From: Slackia isoflavoniconvertens
GTDB taxonomy: Bacteria; Actinomycetota; Coriobacteriia; Coriobacteriales; Eggerthellaceae
Assembly: GCF_003725955.1 (NCBI RefSeq)
Contig: NZ_QIBZ01000015.1
Coordinates: 1-60,479, forward strand
DNA length: 60,479 nt
Reading direction: 5' to 3'
Part shown: positions 53,746 through 60,479 of the stretch, in pieces
Layout: each line of letters begins with the position of its first letter
Position numbering within the stretch: the stretch's first letter is position 1
Made by a program: the position numbers and the translations under genes
Notes under the pieces: generated by a model
The model's input: only the letters and a program-made list of their open reading frames with translations
Database searches by the model: none
Told to the model about the DNA's origin: nothing

Positions 53746-53849
53746 TTGAAAACCTCTTCGTTTCCAGATGTGGTGATGAACAAAAGCATTCTATCGCAGG
53801 TCAAGCGACAAGTGCGAAAGGTCGCAGATTATACGTCGCTTTCGCACCA

Positions 53850-53887
53850 AATATAAAAGGGGCAGAGGACAATCCCCTGCCCCTTTC
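53850..53887 (-). terminator. Intrinsic terminator downstream of greA
   Basis: AAAGGGGCAG and CTGCCCCTTT pair across a 10-nt loop; the minus strand continues TATATTTGG. It lies past repeat copy D, about 305 nt from the greA stop. Confidence 0.8.
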
Positions 53888-53946
53888 GATGGCGAGGCGC
53901 TCAAGCCGCATTCGCGCTCAAGCCGCCGCGGGTTGCGAAAAGCCGC

Positions 53947-54191
53947 ATTCGCACTCACGACAGCGAGAGCCAGCCGGGTGCCCCATATTGGCCTGAAGGC
54001 GAGGCGCCGCGTACTTCGGTACGCAAGCCAAAGCCTGAATGCCAAGATGGGGTGCCCGGCTGGCTCGCAGCGGAGGCTTCATTCGCCGTTCGGCAGAACG
54101 CCGAAATCCCTACGAAGCCTGAAAGCGAAAATGCCCGCCGTGTGGCTTAGCAGCGGCAGCAAAGTACGCTGGCCGGAAGGCCAGCGTACTT
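53947..54191. repeat. Composite intergenic repeat, copy D
   Basis: It abuts the greA stop codon. It starts TTCGCAC...CAGCGAG, shows long arms GCCAGCCGGGTGCCCCAT / ATGGGGTGCCCGGCTGGC around the GCGTACTTCGGTACGC stem, a further GCCGTTCGGCAGAACG stem, and ends with AAAGTACGCTGGCC / GGCCAGCGTACTTT on the stop. It is the most elaborate copy. Confidence 0.75.
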
Positions 54192-54659
54192 TTAGTGCTC
54201 GATCTTGAGAATCGTCATCTTGATTTCACGGCCGGTGGGACCGATGGCGGTTACTTCGTCATCTTTCTTATGACCGAGAAGAGCGGCGCCAACGGGGCTT
54301 TCGTTGGAAATCTTGCCCGCAGCGACGTCGGCCTCGGCGCCACCAACGATGGTGAATACGCGCTCTTTTCCGCCCATGTTCACCGTGACAATAGCGCCAA
54401 CAGTAACTTTGTTCGACTTCTTCGGCGTATCGACGATCGTGGCCTCAGAGAGAATCTGGTTGATCTCGGCGATACGAGCCTCGACCATGCCCTGCTCGTT
54501 TTTCGCATCGTCATATTCGGAGTTCTCGGAAATGTCGCCGAATTCGCGAGCAACCTTGATGCGCTCGCCTACCTCGGCGCGCTTCTCGGTTTCGAGGTAA
54601 TGCAGCTCCTGCTCGAGCTTCTCGCGGCCCTCGGGAGTAAGGATGTAATCGCTACCCAT
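54192..54659 (-). CDS. greA: Transcription elongation factor GreA
   Basis: The 155-residue protein has an N-terminal coiled coil with the acidic tip (YLETEKRAEVGERIKVAREFGDISENSEYDDAKNEQ, with the DISENSEYDDAK catalytic tip near residue 45) and a C-terminal FKBP-like domain (ESPVGAALLGHKKDDEVTAI). It stimulates RNA cleavage in backtracked polymerase. The ATG follows AGGTGTCACGAA. Confidence 0.95.
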   Translation of the reverse strand: MGSDYILTPEGREKLEQELHYLETEKRAEVGERIKVAREFGDISENSEYDDAKNEQGMVEARIAEINQILSEATIVDTPKKSNKVTVGAIVTVNMGGKERVFTIVGGAEADVAAGKISNESPVGAALLGHKKDDEVTAIGPTGREIKMTILKIEH

Positions 54660-54799
54660 TTCGTGACACCTAATTTCAAAATCGATTCAGCGGCAAAACG
54701 CCGCCCTTTTACTAAAACGGGCACGCAATGCGTGCTCGTATAAGAAAACGGCATGTCGGGCTGGCCGACACGCCGCATATTACCTTAAGGGAGAATGTG

Positions 54800-55096
54800 C
54801 TACTCTTCTTCAGCCTTTGCAGCAGGCTCAGCAGCTTCGGTCGCATCTTCCGCTTCGGCCTTTTCGGCAGCCTGCTTCTTTGCAGCAGCAGCCTTCTTTT
54901 TACGGGGCTTCTCGGCGGGAGCTTCTTCCTCAGACGCGTCCATTTCCTTCTTGGCGCTTCCCATGCCATCGCGCAGGTTCTTCACCGTGCGGCCAAGCGC
55001 GGAGCCAAGCTTCGGAAGGTTCTTGGGGCCAAAGATAAGCAGAGCAACGGCCAGAATGATGAGGAGCTCAGGAACTCCAAGACCAAAGATTTTCAT
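54800..55096 (-). CDS. tatA: Sec-independent protein translocase subunit TatA
   Basis: The 98-residue protein begins MKIFGLGVPELLIILAVALLIFGPKNLPKLG: a short periplasmic N-terminus, one membrane helix, the FGP hinge and an amphipathic helix. An acidic, Ala/Lys/Glu-rich tail follows. ATG 55096 has GGAGG at 6 nt. It forms the pore of the Tat system, which exports the dmsA product and both NlpC/P60 proteins of this window. tatB/tatC are not in the window. Confidence 0.93.
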   Translation of the reverse strand: MKIFGLGVPELLIILAVALLIFGPKNLPKLGSALGRTVKNLRDGMGSAKKEMDASEEEAPAEKPRKKKAAAAKKQAAEKAEAEDATEAAEPAAKAEEE

Positions 55097-55161
55097 GCAA
55101 GCCTCCAAGTTTTGGGGCCCGACCAATATGGCCGGAAAACAAAAAAGCTGATGCGATCAAA

Positions 55162-55238
55162 TGGTCGGGACGACAGGATTTGAACCTGCGGCCTCTGCGT
55201 CCCGAACGCAGCGCTCTACCAAACTGAGCCACGTCCCG
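55162..55238 (-). tRNA. tRNA-Pro (anticodon CGG)
   Basis: The minus strand folds into a full cloverleaf: acceptor CGGGACG / CGTCCCG, D stem GCTC/GAGC, anticodon stem CTGCG/CGCAG with loop TTCGGGA (CGG), variable loop, T loop TTCAAAT, discriminator A and encoded CCA. Confidence 0.95.
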
Positions 55239-55323
55239 ACTTCTCGCAAACAGCGGGCTATATGTTAACACACGCGCCGAACAATGCAAGCACTTTTTTT
55301 CGACTTCATGCACACTCTTAGCG

Positions 55324-55354
55324 AAAAAAGGCACCGACCTGGGTCGATGCCTTT
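55324..55354 (-). terminator. Intrinsic terminator of the first NlpC/P60 gene
   Basis: AAAGGCATCGACC and GGTCGGTGCCTTT pair with a two-base loop, followed by TTTCGC on the minus strand. Confidence 0.85.
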
Positions 55355-55365
55355 CCAATTCCCGC

Positions 55366-56577
55366 TTAGTACCAGCGCAAGGCGCAGTAGAAGGGGTTGT
55401 ACCACGAAAGCGAGCTGTAGCACACCACTTCGCCCGGCTGCGGGGCATGAATGTATCCGCCGCCACCCGTAGCAATTGCCACATGGCTGCCGCATGCGTA
55501 CACGTCGCCCGCTTGAGCCTCGGAAACCGAGCCCGTCCACTGGGCGGAAGCAATCTGATCCCATGTCGTACGGCCAATCCAAATACCCGCGGCACGCGAC
55601 CAGCAGCCAGACGTCAGGCCGGAGCAGTCAAGGCCCGAACCCCATGCCGTGCCGCCCCACACGTAGGGCACGCCGAGCTGGCTTTGCGCAGCGGCCACGA
55701 CCGAGCCGCCGTAATTGTTCGAACCGCCACCCGAAGATGAGCTGCTGCTCGACGACGAGCTGCTTCCCGAAGACGAGCCGCCGCCATTGTCAGATGCGCT
55801 ACCACTCGTCGCGCTATCACTCGAACTGCTGTCGCTGGATGCAGAGCTATTGGAGGCGCTACTCGAGGTGTTGCTAGAAGAGGAAGCAGCTTCGGCCTGG
55901 GCGGCAGCCGCAGCAGCGGCCTCTTCCGCCGCCTTCTGAGCCGCAGCCTCTTCCTCGGCAAGCAGTTCTGCTACCTGGGAATCGAGTGAGTCAACCTCAT
56001 TTTGGTACTGCTGCACAAGCTCTTCGGCCTGCTTCTGCGCAGCATCGGCCTCTTCGACCTTCTGCTGGGCGATATCGGCCTGGTTGGCATATTCCTGCTT
56101 TTGAGCCTCGTTGTCGGCGCGAAGATTCTTAGTCTGCTCGACCATCTCGGAATCTTTTTCATTCAGCGAGGTGAGCGTATCCCAGTTCTTCGCGAAATCG
56201 TCGAAAGAATTCGAGCCCAGAATAACGTCGAGGAACGTGGTCTGGCCATCGCGATACATGTTGCGAGCGCGCTTGGAAAGCTTATCTTGCAGCTTGTCGA
56301 TTTGCGCGTTGTTATCGTCGATTTTAGTTTGGCACTCGTCCATCTTGGAGACTGCCTCGTCGTGCTCTTGCACGGCTTGGTTGTAATTCGCGGATGCAGC
56401 ACCGAGCTGCTCGCGCATAGAATTCAGCTTTTGACGAGCTTCGTCGGCCTGAGCCTGCACATCGGCAGACGTAGGATCGGCGAAGGCATTCTTCGGAGAA
56501 ACCATGGCCGCGGCGCCAAAGGCGGCGGCTCCGCCGAGGAAGGCTCGTCTCGTCAAGCGTGCGTTTAAAGTAGTCAT
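55366..56577 (-). CDS. Tat-exported NlpC/P60 peptidoglycan hydrolase, copy 1
   Basis: The 403-residue protein has a Tat leader (RLTRRAFLGGAAAFGAAA, ending AFA before DPT), a coiled coil (about residues 35-235) of the CwlO/PcsB type, a poly-Ser/Gly linker (about 250-300), then an NlpC/P60 domain with the catalytic Cys in GLDCSGLTSG (about 323) and His in HVAIATGGGGYIHA (about 370). It probably cleaves peptide stems of peptidoglycan at division. The ATG lies 3' of a weak GGGG site. It is a close paralogue of 56967-58124. The 389-bp interval between them has no gene. Confidence 0.92.
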   Translation of the reverse strand: MTTLNARLTRRAFLGGAAAFGAAAMVSPKNAFADPTSADVQAQADEARQKLNSMREQLGAASANYNQAVQEHDEAVSKMDECQTKIDDNNAQIDKLQDKLSKRARNMYRDGQTTFLDVILGSNSFDDFAKNWDTLTSLNEKDSEMVEQTKNLRADNEAQKQEYANQADIAQQKVEEADAAQKQAEELVQQYQNEVDSLDSQVAELLAEEEAAAQKAAEEAAAAAAAQAEAASSSSNTSSSASNSSASSDSSSSDSATSGSASDNGGGSSSGSSSSSSSSSSSGGGSNNYGGSVVAAAQSQLGVPYVWGGTAWGSGLDCSGLTSGCWSRAAGIWIGRTTWDQIASAQWTGSVSEAQAGDVYACGSHVAIATGGGGYIHAPQPGEVVCYSSLSWYNPFYCALRWY

Positions 56578-56689
56578 AAACGAACCCCTTCATATGGTAT
56601 CGGGAAGTCGATATGGAGACTTCCGACGAACGAGGATAGCAAAGCCGCGGCGTTAATTACACCCCATGTAACCAAAGCGGCACATGGCT

Positions 56690-56900
56690 TTCACAAACCT
56701 AGAATCGAATGTCGCAGATGAAACCAGGTATCTTTTATATACTTTGCTTCTTTTAATACTGTTAACGTTAAAGATAATTCGACAGCATGATGAGGGGTTA
56801 TTCAAAAGCCGGCACATCATATTGTGCTTTGATGATGCACCTTAGATTCACTTGTACGCTCCTATTACGATGTAATCGCAAAACGTGAAATTTCAGCAAC
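56690..56900. other. AT-rich intergenic island upstream of NlpC/P60 copy 1
   Basis: GGTATCTTTTATATAC (56728-56742) and GCTTCTTTTAATACT (56746-56760) resemble the motifs of the 26.5-kb and 41-kb islands. The island is the likely promoter region of the NlpC/P60 gene; no clear boxes could be assigned. Confidence 0.35.
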
Positions 56901-56904
56901 CTGA

Positions 56905-56942
56905 ATAAAAGATAAAAGGCCTGTCCGTGCGAACAGGCCTGA
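56905..56942 (-). terminator. Intrinsic terminator of the second NlpC/P60 gene
   Basis: AGGCCTGT and ACAGGCCT pair across an 8-nt loop; the minus strand continues TTTATCTTTTATTC. Confidence 0.9.
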
Positions 56943-56966
56943 AACATATACATACGTATTTACTTG

Positions 56967-58124
56967 CTACCAACGAAGCGCGCAGACGAATTGAGGCCAG
57001 CTCGACTCGCATACCGTTTGACCTGGCTGCGGAGCATGAATGTAGGAACCGCCACCCGCAGACGTGCAAATGCCCACATGGCCGCTCGTCCACAAAACAT
57101 CACCGGGCTGTGCCTCGGAAAGCGGTCCACGCCAACGGGCGGAAGAGTACTGAGCACCATCGGTACGGCCAATCCGGATACCCGTAGCCTGCTGCCAACA
57201 CCACGACGTAAGGCCAGAGCAGTCGAGGCCGACGTTGGGAGTGCTGCCGCCCCATTCATACGGGACACCAATTTGGCTGCGCGCAAAATCGACGACCGAG
57301 CCCGAAGGCGGAATGTAATTATTCGTGCTGTAGCTCGGCGAGGTGCCGCCGCCACCATTATTCCCACCGCCATTGTTGCCGCCGTTGTTGCTGTTGCCAC
57401 CATTGTTGTTGCTCGCGCCATTATTGTTCGAAGGTTCAGGTTCGGATTCCTGCTGAATCTGCTCGATAGCCGCCTGGGCTTCGGCAGCAAGCGCAGCCTG
57501 GCGTTCCTGATCGTACAGCGCCTGTGCCTCGGAGGAAAGCGCATCGTAAGAGGCCTGGAATTGCTCGGCGAGCGCCGTGCCTTCCTTCACTGCCTTGTCG
57601 GCCTCTTCCATTTGATAGGCCGCTTCGCGTTCCTGTTTGCCGTATTCATCGCGCTGCGCTTCGTTATCGGCACGCAGCTCCTTGGTTTCGGCAACCATCT
57701 TCGCGTCGTTTTCGTTCATCCTGGTAAGCATGTCCCAGTTCTTCATGAAGTCATCGAACGAATTGGAACCCAGAATGACGTCGAGGAACGTGGTCTGGCC
57801 ATCGCGATACATGTTGTTCGCACGATTGCCGAGCTTACCCTGAAGGTCTTCGATGCGCTCGTTGTTGTCGTCGATTTTTGCCTGGCACTCGTCCATCTTC
57901 GCTGTGGCGGCATCGTGAGCGTCGACCGCGGCGGCGTAATCTTTGACCTTCTGGTCCAAATCGGAATTGAGCTTCAGCAATTTCTGAAGCGCAGCATCGG
58001 CCTCTGCTTGTTTTTCAGCCGCCGAAGGCCCAGCGAAAGCGAATTTCGGCGCCGCAACGGCAACGCCAAATGCGGCGGCGCCACCCACAAATGCACGGCG
58101 CGAAAGATTCATGTGTTTATCCAT
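56967..58124 (-). CDS. Tat-exported NlpC/P60 peptidoglycan hydrolase, copy 2
   Basis: The 385-residue paralogue of the 55366-56577 product has a Tat leader (LSRRAFVGGAAAFGVAVAAP, ending AFA), a coiled coil sharing NNMYRDGQTTFLDVILGS with copy 1, an Asn/Gly-rich linker (about 255-290) instead of poly-Ser, and an NlpC/P60 domain with GLDCSGLTSWCWQ (Cys about 315) and HVGICTSAGGGSYIHA. The shared core suggests a recent-to-moderate duplication, with the linkers replaced. ATG 58124 follows GGGGGTC. Confidence 0.92.
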   Translation of the reverse strand: MDKHMNLSRRAFVGGAAAFGVAVAAPKFAFAGPSAAEKQAEADAALQKLLKLNSDLDQKVKDYAAAVDAHDAATAKMDECQAKIDDNNERIEDLQGKLGNRANNMYRDGQTTFLDVILGSNSFDDFMKNWDMLTRMNENDAKMVAETKELRADNEAQRDEYGKQEREAAYQMEEADKAVKEGTALAEQFQASYDALSSEAQALYDQERQAALAAEAQAAIEQIQQESEPEPSNNNGASNNNGGNSNNGGNNGGGNNGGGGTSPSYSTNNYIPPSGSVVDFARSQIGVPYEWGGSTPNVGLDCSGLTSWCWQQATGIRIGRTDGAQYSSARWRGPLSEAQPGDVLWTSGHVGICTSAGGGSYIHAPQPGQTVCESSWPQFVCALRW

Positions 58125-58183
58125 AAACCCGACCCCCATCGCCTGGTTGAAATCATATGAAAGATACTTTACCAGCCCTCATC

Positions 58184-58217
58184 GCAAAAAACAAAAGCCC
58201 GCACACGGCGGGCTTTC
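58184..58217 (-). terminator. Intrinsic terminator after the peptidoglycan-binding gene
   Basis: AAAGCCCGC and GCGGGCTTT pair around CGTGT, followed by TGTTTTTTG on the minus strand. Confidence 0.9.
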
Positions 58218-58247
58218 AGAAACCTGAAAAGAAAACAGTTTTTGAAT

Positions 58248-58994
58248 TTAAAACGCGTTGCAGAATGCGTCCAAAAGCGTAATCGCATCGTGGTGAGCAG
58301 CTCGCTCGATAGCCGCCACGCTTTCGTCAACGCCGGGACCGACGATTTCAAGAACGATACGGCGAGGACGACCAGCTTCGGCAGCCTCATTTGCCGCATC
58401 AACCGCATTCGCAATGCGGCGACCAAGCACCTGAGGGTCGTCGCACACAACGCGTGGCACATTCGTTTCATAAGGCCTGCCCGAACGCACAATATGCGCA
58501 AGCAGCATATTCGCATCGGGAGGCACGAGCAGCGTTTCGGCGCTCACCATTTTGGATCGCGGATTCGTCGCCATAGCCAAGTTCGACATATTCGATGCGA
58601 CGCTGCGCGTGTATTCTTCCGTGCCGAACAGACACACAGCATGGTTTTCAAGCACATCGGCGGCACGTGCGAATCCCATGTATGCGCGATCTTCGATTTG
58701 AGGCTTGTCTTGCCATGCATTATGCAAATGACGCAGCGTCGCATATGTTTTCACGCCAGCGATGCCGTCGGGCACAAGGCCCATGTTCAACTGAAACTTG
58801 CGCAAAGCGCCTTCGGTATAGGCGCCAAACGTGCCGCTTACGCCGCCGCATGCAAAACCAAGCGCACCGAGAGCCGTTTGCAGCTGCTCGACGTCTTTGC
58901 CCGAAAAATACGGCGTGCGCAAATACAGCAGACGTTCGCCCAGCTCAAAGCCCTCGTCGGCTTCGCCTTCCCTATGAATTGCTTGAGGAATCAT
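58248..58994 (-). CDS. Cytoplasmic-looking peptidoglycan-binding-domain protein
   Basis: The 248-residue protein has residues ~25-95 as a PG_binding_1 repeat (LRTPYFSGKDVEQLQTALGALGF, FGAYTEGALRKFQLNMGLVPDGIAGVKTYATL). The rest, about 100-248, resembles a Rossmann-like part (AVCLFGTEEYTRS, ETLLVPPDANMLLAHIVRSG) that I do not recognise; it may be amidase-like. No signal peptide is visible, which is odd for a wall-binding protein. AAGGA precedes the ATG. It follows the polyprenyl synthase by 21 bp, in one operon. Confidence 0.8.
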   Translation of the reverse strand: MIPQAIHREGEADEGFELGERLLYLRTPYFSGKDVEQLQTALGALGFACGGVSGTFGAYTEGALRKFQLNMGLVPDGIAGVKTYATLRHLHNAWQDKPQIEDRAYMGFARAADVLENHAVCLFGTEEYTRSVASNMSNLAMATNPRSKMVSAETLLVPPDANMLLAHIVRSGRPYETNVPRVVCDDPQVLGRRIANAVDAANEAAEAGRPRRIVLEIVGPGVDESVAAIERAAHHDAITLLDAFCNAF

Positions 58995-59015
58995 AGCTTC
59001 GTCCTTAGCATCGCA

Positions 59016-60086
59016 TTATTTCATGCGATTGATGAAATAATCGGCCATAGAAATGAGTAGCGCACGAGCATTGCTCTCGTCGATTTCCTGAAGGAGCTTT
59101 TCTTTTGCCTTATCGGTAAGCGAGCTCGCGTAATCACGCGCATAATCAAGAGAACCGGCCTCGCGCATAATCGACACAGCCTCGGCAAGATCAGCGATAT
59201 CGGTCGTTTTCGAAGAGAGAATCTCAACGAGGCGATCACGCTTGTCGGAATGCTTCAGCGCATGCACGACCATGAGCGTGCGCTTGCCTTCGGTGATATC
59301 GCTCGCGTAATCTTTACCCACGATTTCGGGGTCGCCCTCGATATTGAGCAGGTCGTCTTGAATTTGGAAAGCCAAACCCGTAGCCAAACCATATTCGCGC
59401 AGCGCGGCAATCTGTTCTTCGGTGCCGCCACCAACGATGGCGCCGACAGCCAACGGAACCGCACCAGAATAATGCGCGGTTTTGTGAATTGCCATGCACA
59501 GATAATCGTCGGGAGTGATGTCGTAACGCTTGTCGCGCGCCCAACCCAAATCGAGAGCCTGGCCCTCGATGGTGCGACGGGTCATTTCAATAAGCTCGGT
59601 AACCACGCGCACTTTTTGGGCATCGGTAAGATATGGATCCCTCATAACGGCACCATTCACCATGGAAAGCGCAAGGTCGCCCGTGTTAATGGCGATACCC
59701 AAGCCTTCGGTGAGGTGCATGCAGGGCACACCGCGGCGCGTAGTCGCCTCGTCGGCAATATCGTCGTGGATAAGAGCCGCCGTATGGAAGTGTTCGATGG
59801 CCGAAGCGGCAGATGCAGCATGGCGAATATCGCCGCCCACAGCAACGCACGCCGCAAAGCAAATCAGCGGACGGTGACGCTTGCCGCCGTTTTCGCTGTA
59901 TTTCATAAGGGGCCCATAGAGATACGTATCCATATCGGGATGGTCGCCCGACGGGATATACGAGTTCACTAAATCGCCTACGACCTTGGCATTCTGAATG
60001 AGATACTCCTCGAACGACGCGGGCGGATTCGCCGCTGCCGTAAGGAGTTCGTTCATGCTTTCGTTTCTCACTTCAGCTGGATTCAT
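59016..60086 (-). CDS. Polyprenyl (trans-isoprenyl) diphosphate synthase
   Basis: The 356-residue enzyme makes chain-elongated prenyl diphosphates, perhaps for menaquinone. The first aspartate-rich motif is LIHDDIADEA (DDxxD, about residue 110) with KRHRPLI before it. The second is FQIQDDLLNIEGD (about 245), followed by GKDYASDITEGKRT. The product length is not readable. The start at 60086 has GGAAAG; an ATG ten codons inside is an alternative. It is followed by the PG-binding gene. Confidence 0.92.
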   Translation of the reverse strand: MNPAEVRNESMNELLTAAANPPASFEEYLIQNAKVVGDLVNSYIPSGDHPDMDTYLYGPLMKYSENGGKRHRPLICFAACVAVGGDIRHAASAASAIEHFHTAALIHDDIADEATTRRGVPCMHLTEGLGIAINTGDLALSMVNGAVMRDPYLTDAQKVRVVTELIEMTRRTIEGQALDLGWARDKRYDITPDDYLCMAIHKTAHYSGAVPLAVGAIVGGGTEEQIAALREYGLATGLAFQIQDDLLNIEGDPEIVGKDYASDITEGKRTLMVVHALKHSDKRDRLVEILSSKTTDIADLAEAVSIMREAGSLDYARDYASSLTDKAKEKLLQEIDESNARALLISMADYFINRMK

Positions 60087-60160
60087 ACCGGACTTTCCGA
60101 TCGTAGGTTCACCGCAATGGGTTCATGCAAAACAAAGCACCTGGAAGCCACGCTCTTCCT

Positions 60161-60245
60161 TGGTAGGAGCGGTGGGACTCGAACCCACAAGCCTTGCGGC
60201 GGCGGATTTTAAGTCCGCTGCGTATGCCAATTCCGCCACGCTCCC
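60161..60245 (-). tRNA. tRNA-Leu (anticodon TAA)
   Basis: On the minus strand: acceptor GGGAGCG / CGCTCCT (first pair G-U), anticodon stem GCGGA/TCCGC with loop CTTAAAA (TAA), a long class II variable arm, T loop TTCGAGT, discriminator A and encoded CCA. Confidence 0.95.
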
Positions 60246-60278
60246 ACGATGCTTATCGTGCTATTTGCACGGTTTTCC

Positions 60279-60308
60279 ATGATAGCAAATGAGCAACAAT
60301 CACTGCAA
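60279..60308 (-). promoter_or_regulatory. Promoter of the tRNA-Leu gene
   Basis: TTGCAG (60303-60308), 18 bp, TATCAT (60279-60284), read on the minus strand. It lies 34 bp upstream of the mature tRNA 5' end. Confidence 0.55.
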
Positions 60309-60359
60309 AAGCCCACGAAAGACACGCTAATATCATCGTTTTACGCCGGTTGGGTTGAT

Positions 60360-60479
60360 TTGTAAGTTCATCCGAACACTTAGGTTTCGTTCTCGAACTC
60401 ATCCGGACATGTCCGGATGAGTTCGAGAATTCCTTTCCGGAGGCGAGGGCCGAGGGCCCTCCCGAGAGAAAGGAAGAAA
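60360..60479 (+). mobile_element. Probable left end of an insertion sequence (IS21-like), cut by the window edge
   Basis: Starting near TGTAAGTTCATCCGAACA (60361-60378), the text AACTCATCCGGACA recurs as a second direct copy and as an inverted copy, together forming a perfect 40-bp palindrome at 60390-60429. Multiple short repeats at the end beginning with TG are typical of IS21-type transposase-binding ends. GAGAAAGGA near the window end would be a ribosome binding site for a transposase starting just outside. No transposase sequence is visible, so the family is a guess. Confidence 0.45.

Overview
The window looks like chromosome of an anaerobic, moderately GC-rich actinobacterium of the class Coriobacteriia, most likely the family Eggerthellaceae (Slackia/Eggerthella-like). 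This is inferred from a Tat-exported DMSO-reductase-family molybdoenzyme beside a LuxR regulator with an N-terminal multi-helix membrane module, a menaquinone methyltransferase opposite a putative aminofutalosine-type deaminase, Tat-dependent NlpC/P60 cell-wall proteins, GTG/TTG starts, and an actinobacterial LexA box. No database was searched.

Layout. 1-713: 5' end of a 16S rRNA gene (minus) with leader and promoter. 714-11342: housekeeping genes (glutamine synthetase III, amidohydrolase plus small membrane protein, menG, hisS, nhaA, YtcJ-like amidohydrolase, hpf). 11794-14492: a polar amino-acid ABC transporter. 14804-23797: an anaerobic respiration block (dmsA, two ferredoxin subunits, TorD chaperone, DmsC anchor, divergent LuxR regulator, polyferredoxin) with a response-regulator relic at its end. 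24082-26442: mnmA and cysteine desulfurase, cooperating in tRNA thiolation. 26575-37774: an amidotransferase relic, YdcF-like protein, leuS, a coiled-coil/RlpA-like secreted protein, guaB, a WYL regulator, an M18 aminopeptidase and an SGNH hydrolase. 38010-40906: a metal-handling locus (HMA-domain membrane protein divergent from a small membrane protein and a P-type ATPase). 41072-43124: a rhodanese-like protein, a probable SOS-controlled type I toxin-antitoxin pair, a YfcE-like phosphodiesterase and rlmH. 43374-51457: yacP, rlmB, cysS, cysE, ispF, ispD, clpC (a gene order also known from Bacillus), with a CIRCE operator before clpC. 51784-60245: lysS with an appended tRNA-binding domain, greA, tatA, two tRNAs, two Tat-exported NlpC/P60 paralogues, a peptidoglycan-binding protein and a polyprenyl synthase. 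The last ~120 bases look like the end of an insertion sequence.

The most interesting signal is at 41596-41936. A 38-codon hydrophobic peptide gene with a strong ribosome binding site lies under a perfect TCGAAC-N4-GTTCGA LexA box, and a ~97-nt convergent RNA with its own sigma-A promoter and terminator ends on the peptide's stop codon. This is the architecture of a DNA-damage-inducible type I toxin-antitoxin module. The toxin's 5' leader also repeats, in inverted orientation, sequences of the antisense region.

Intergenic regions are rich in structure. A composite repeat abuts the stop codons of four minus-strand genes. Three 137-161 bp segments are bounded by 15-27 bp inverted repeats. A motif close to GGTATCTAAAAGAAAC recurs in AT-rich islands. 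Two near-identical GCT/AGC-centred palindromes are also present.
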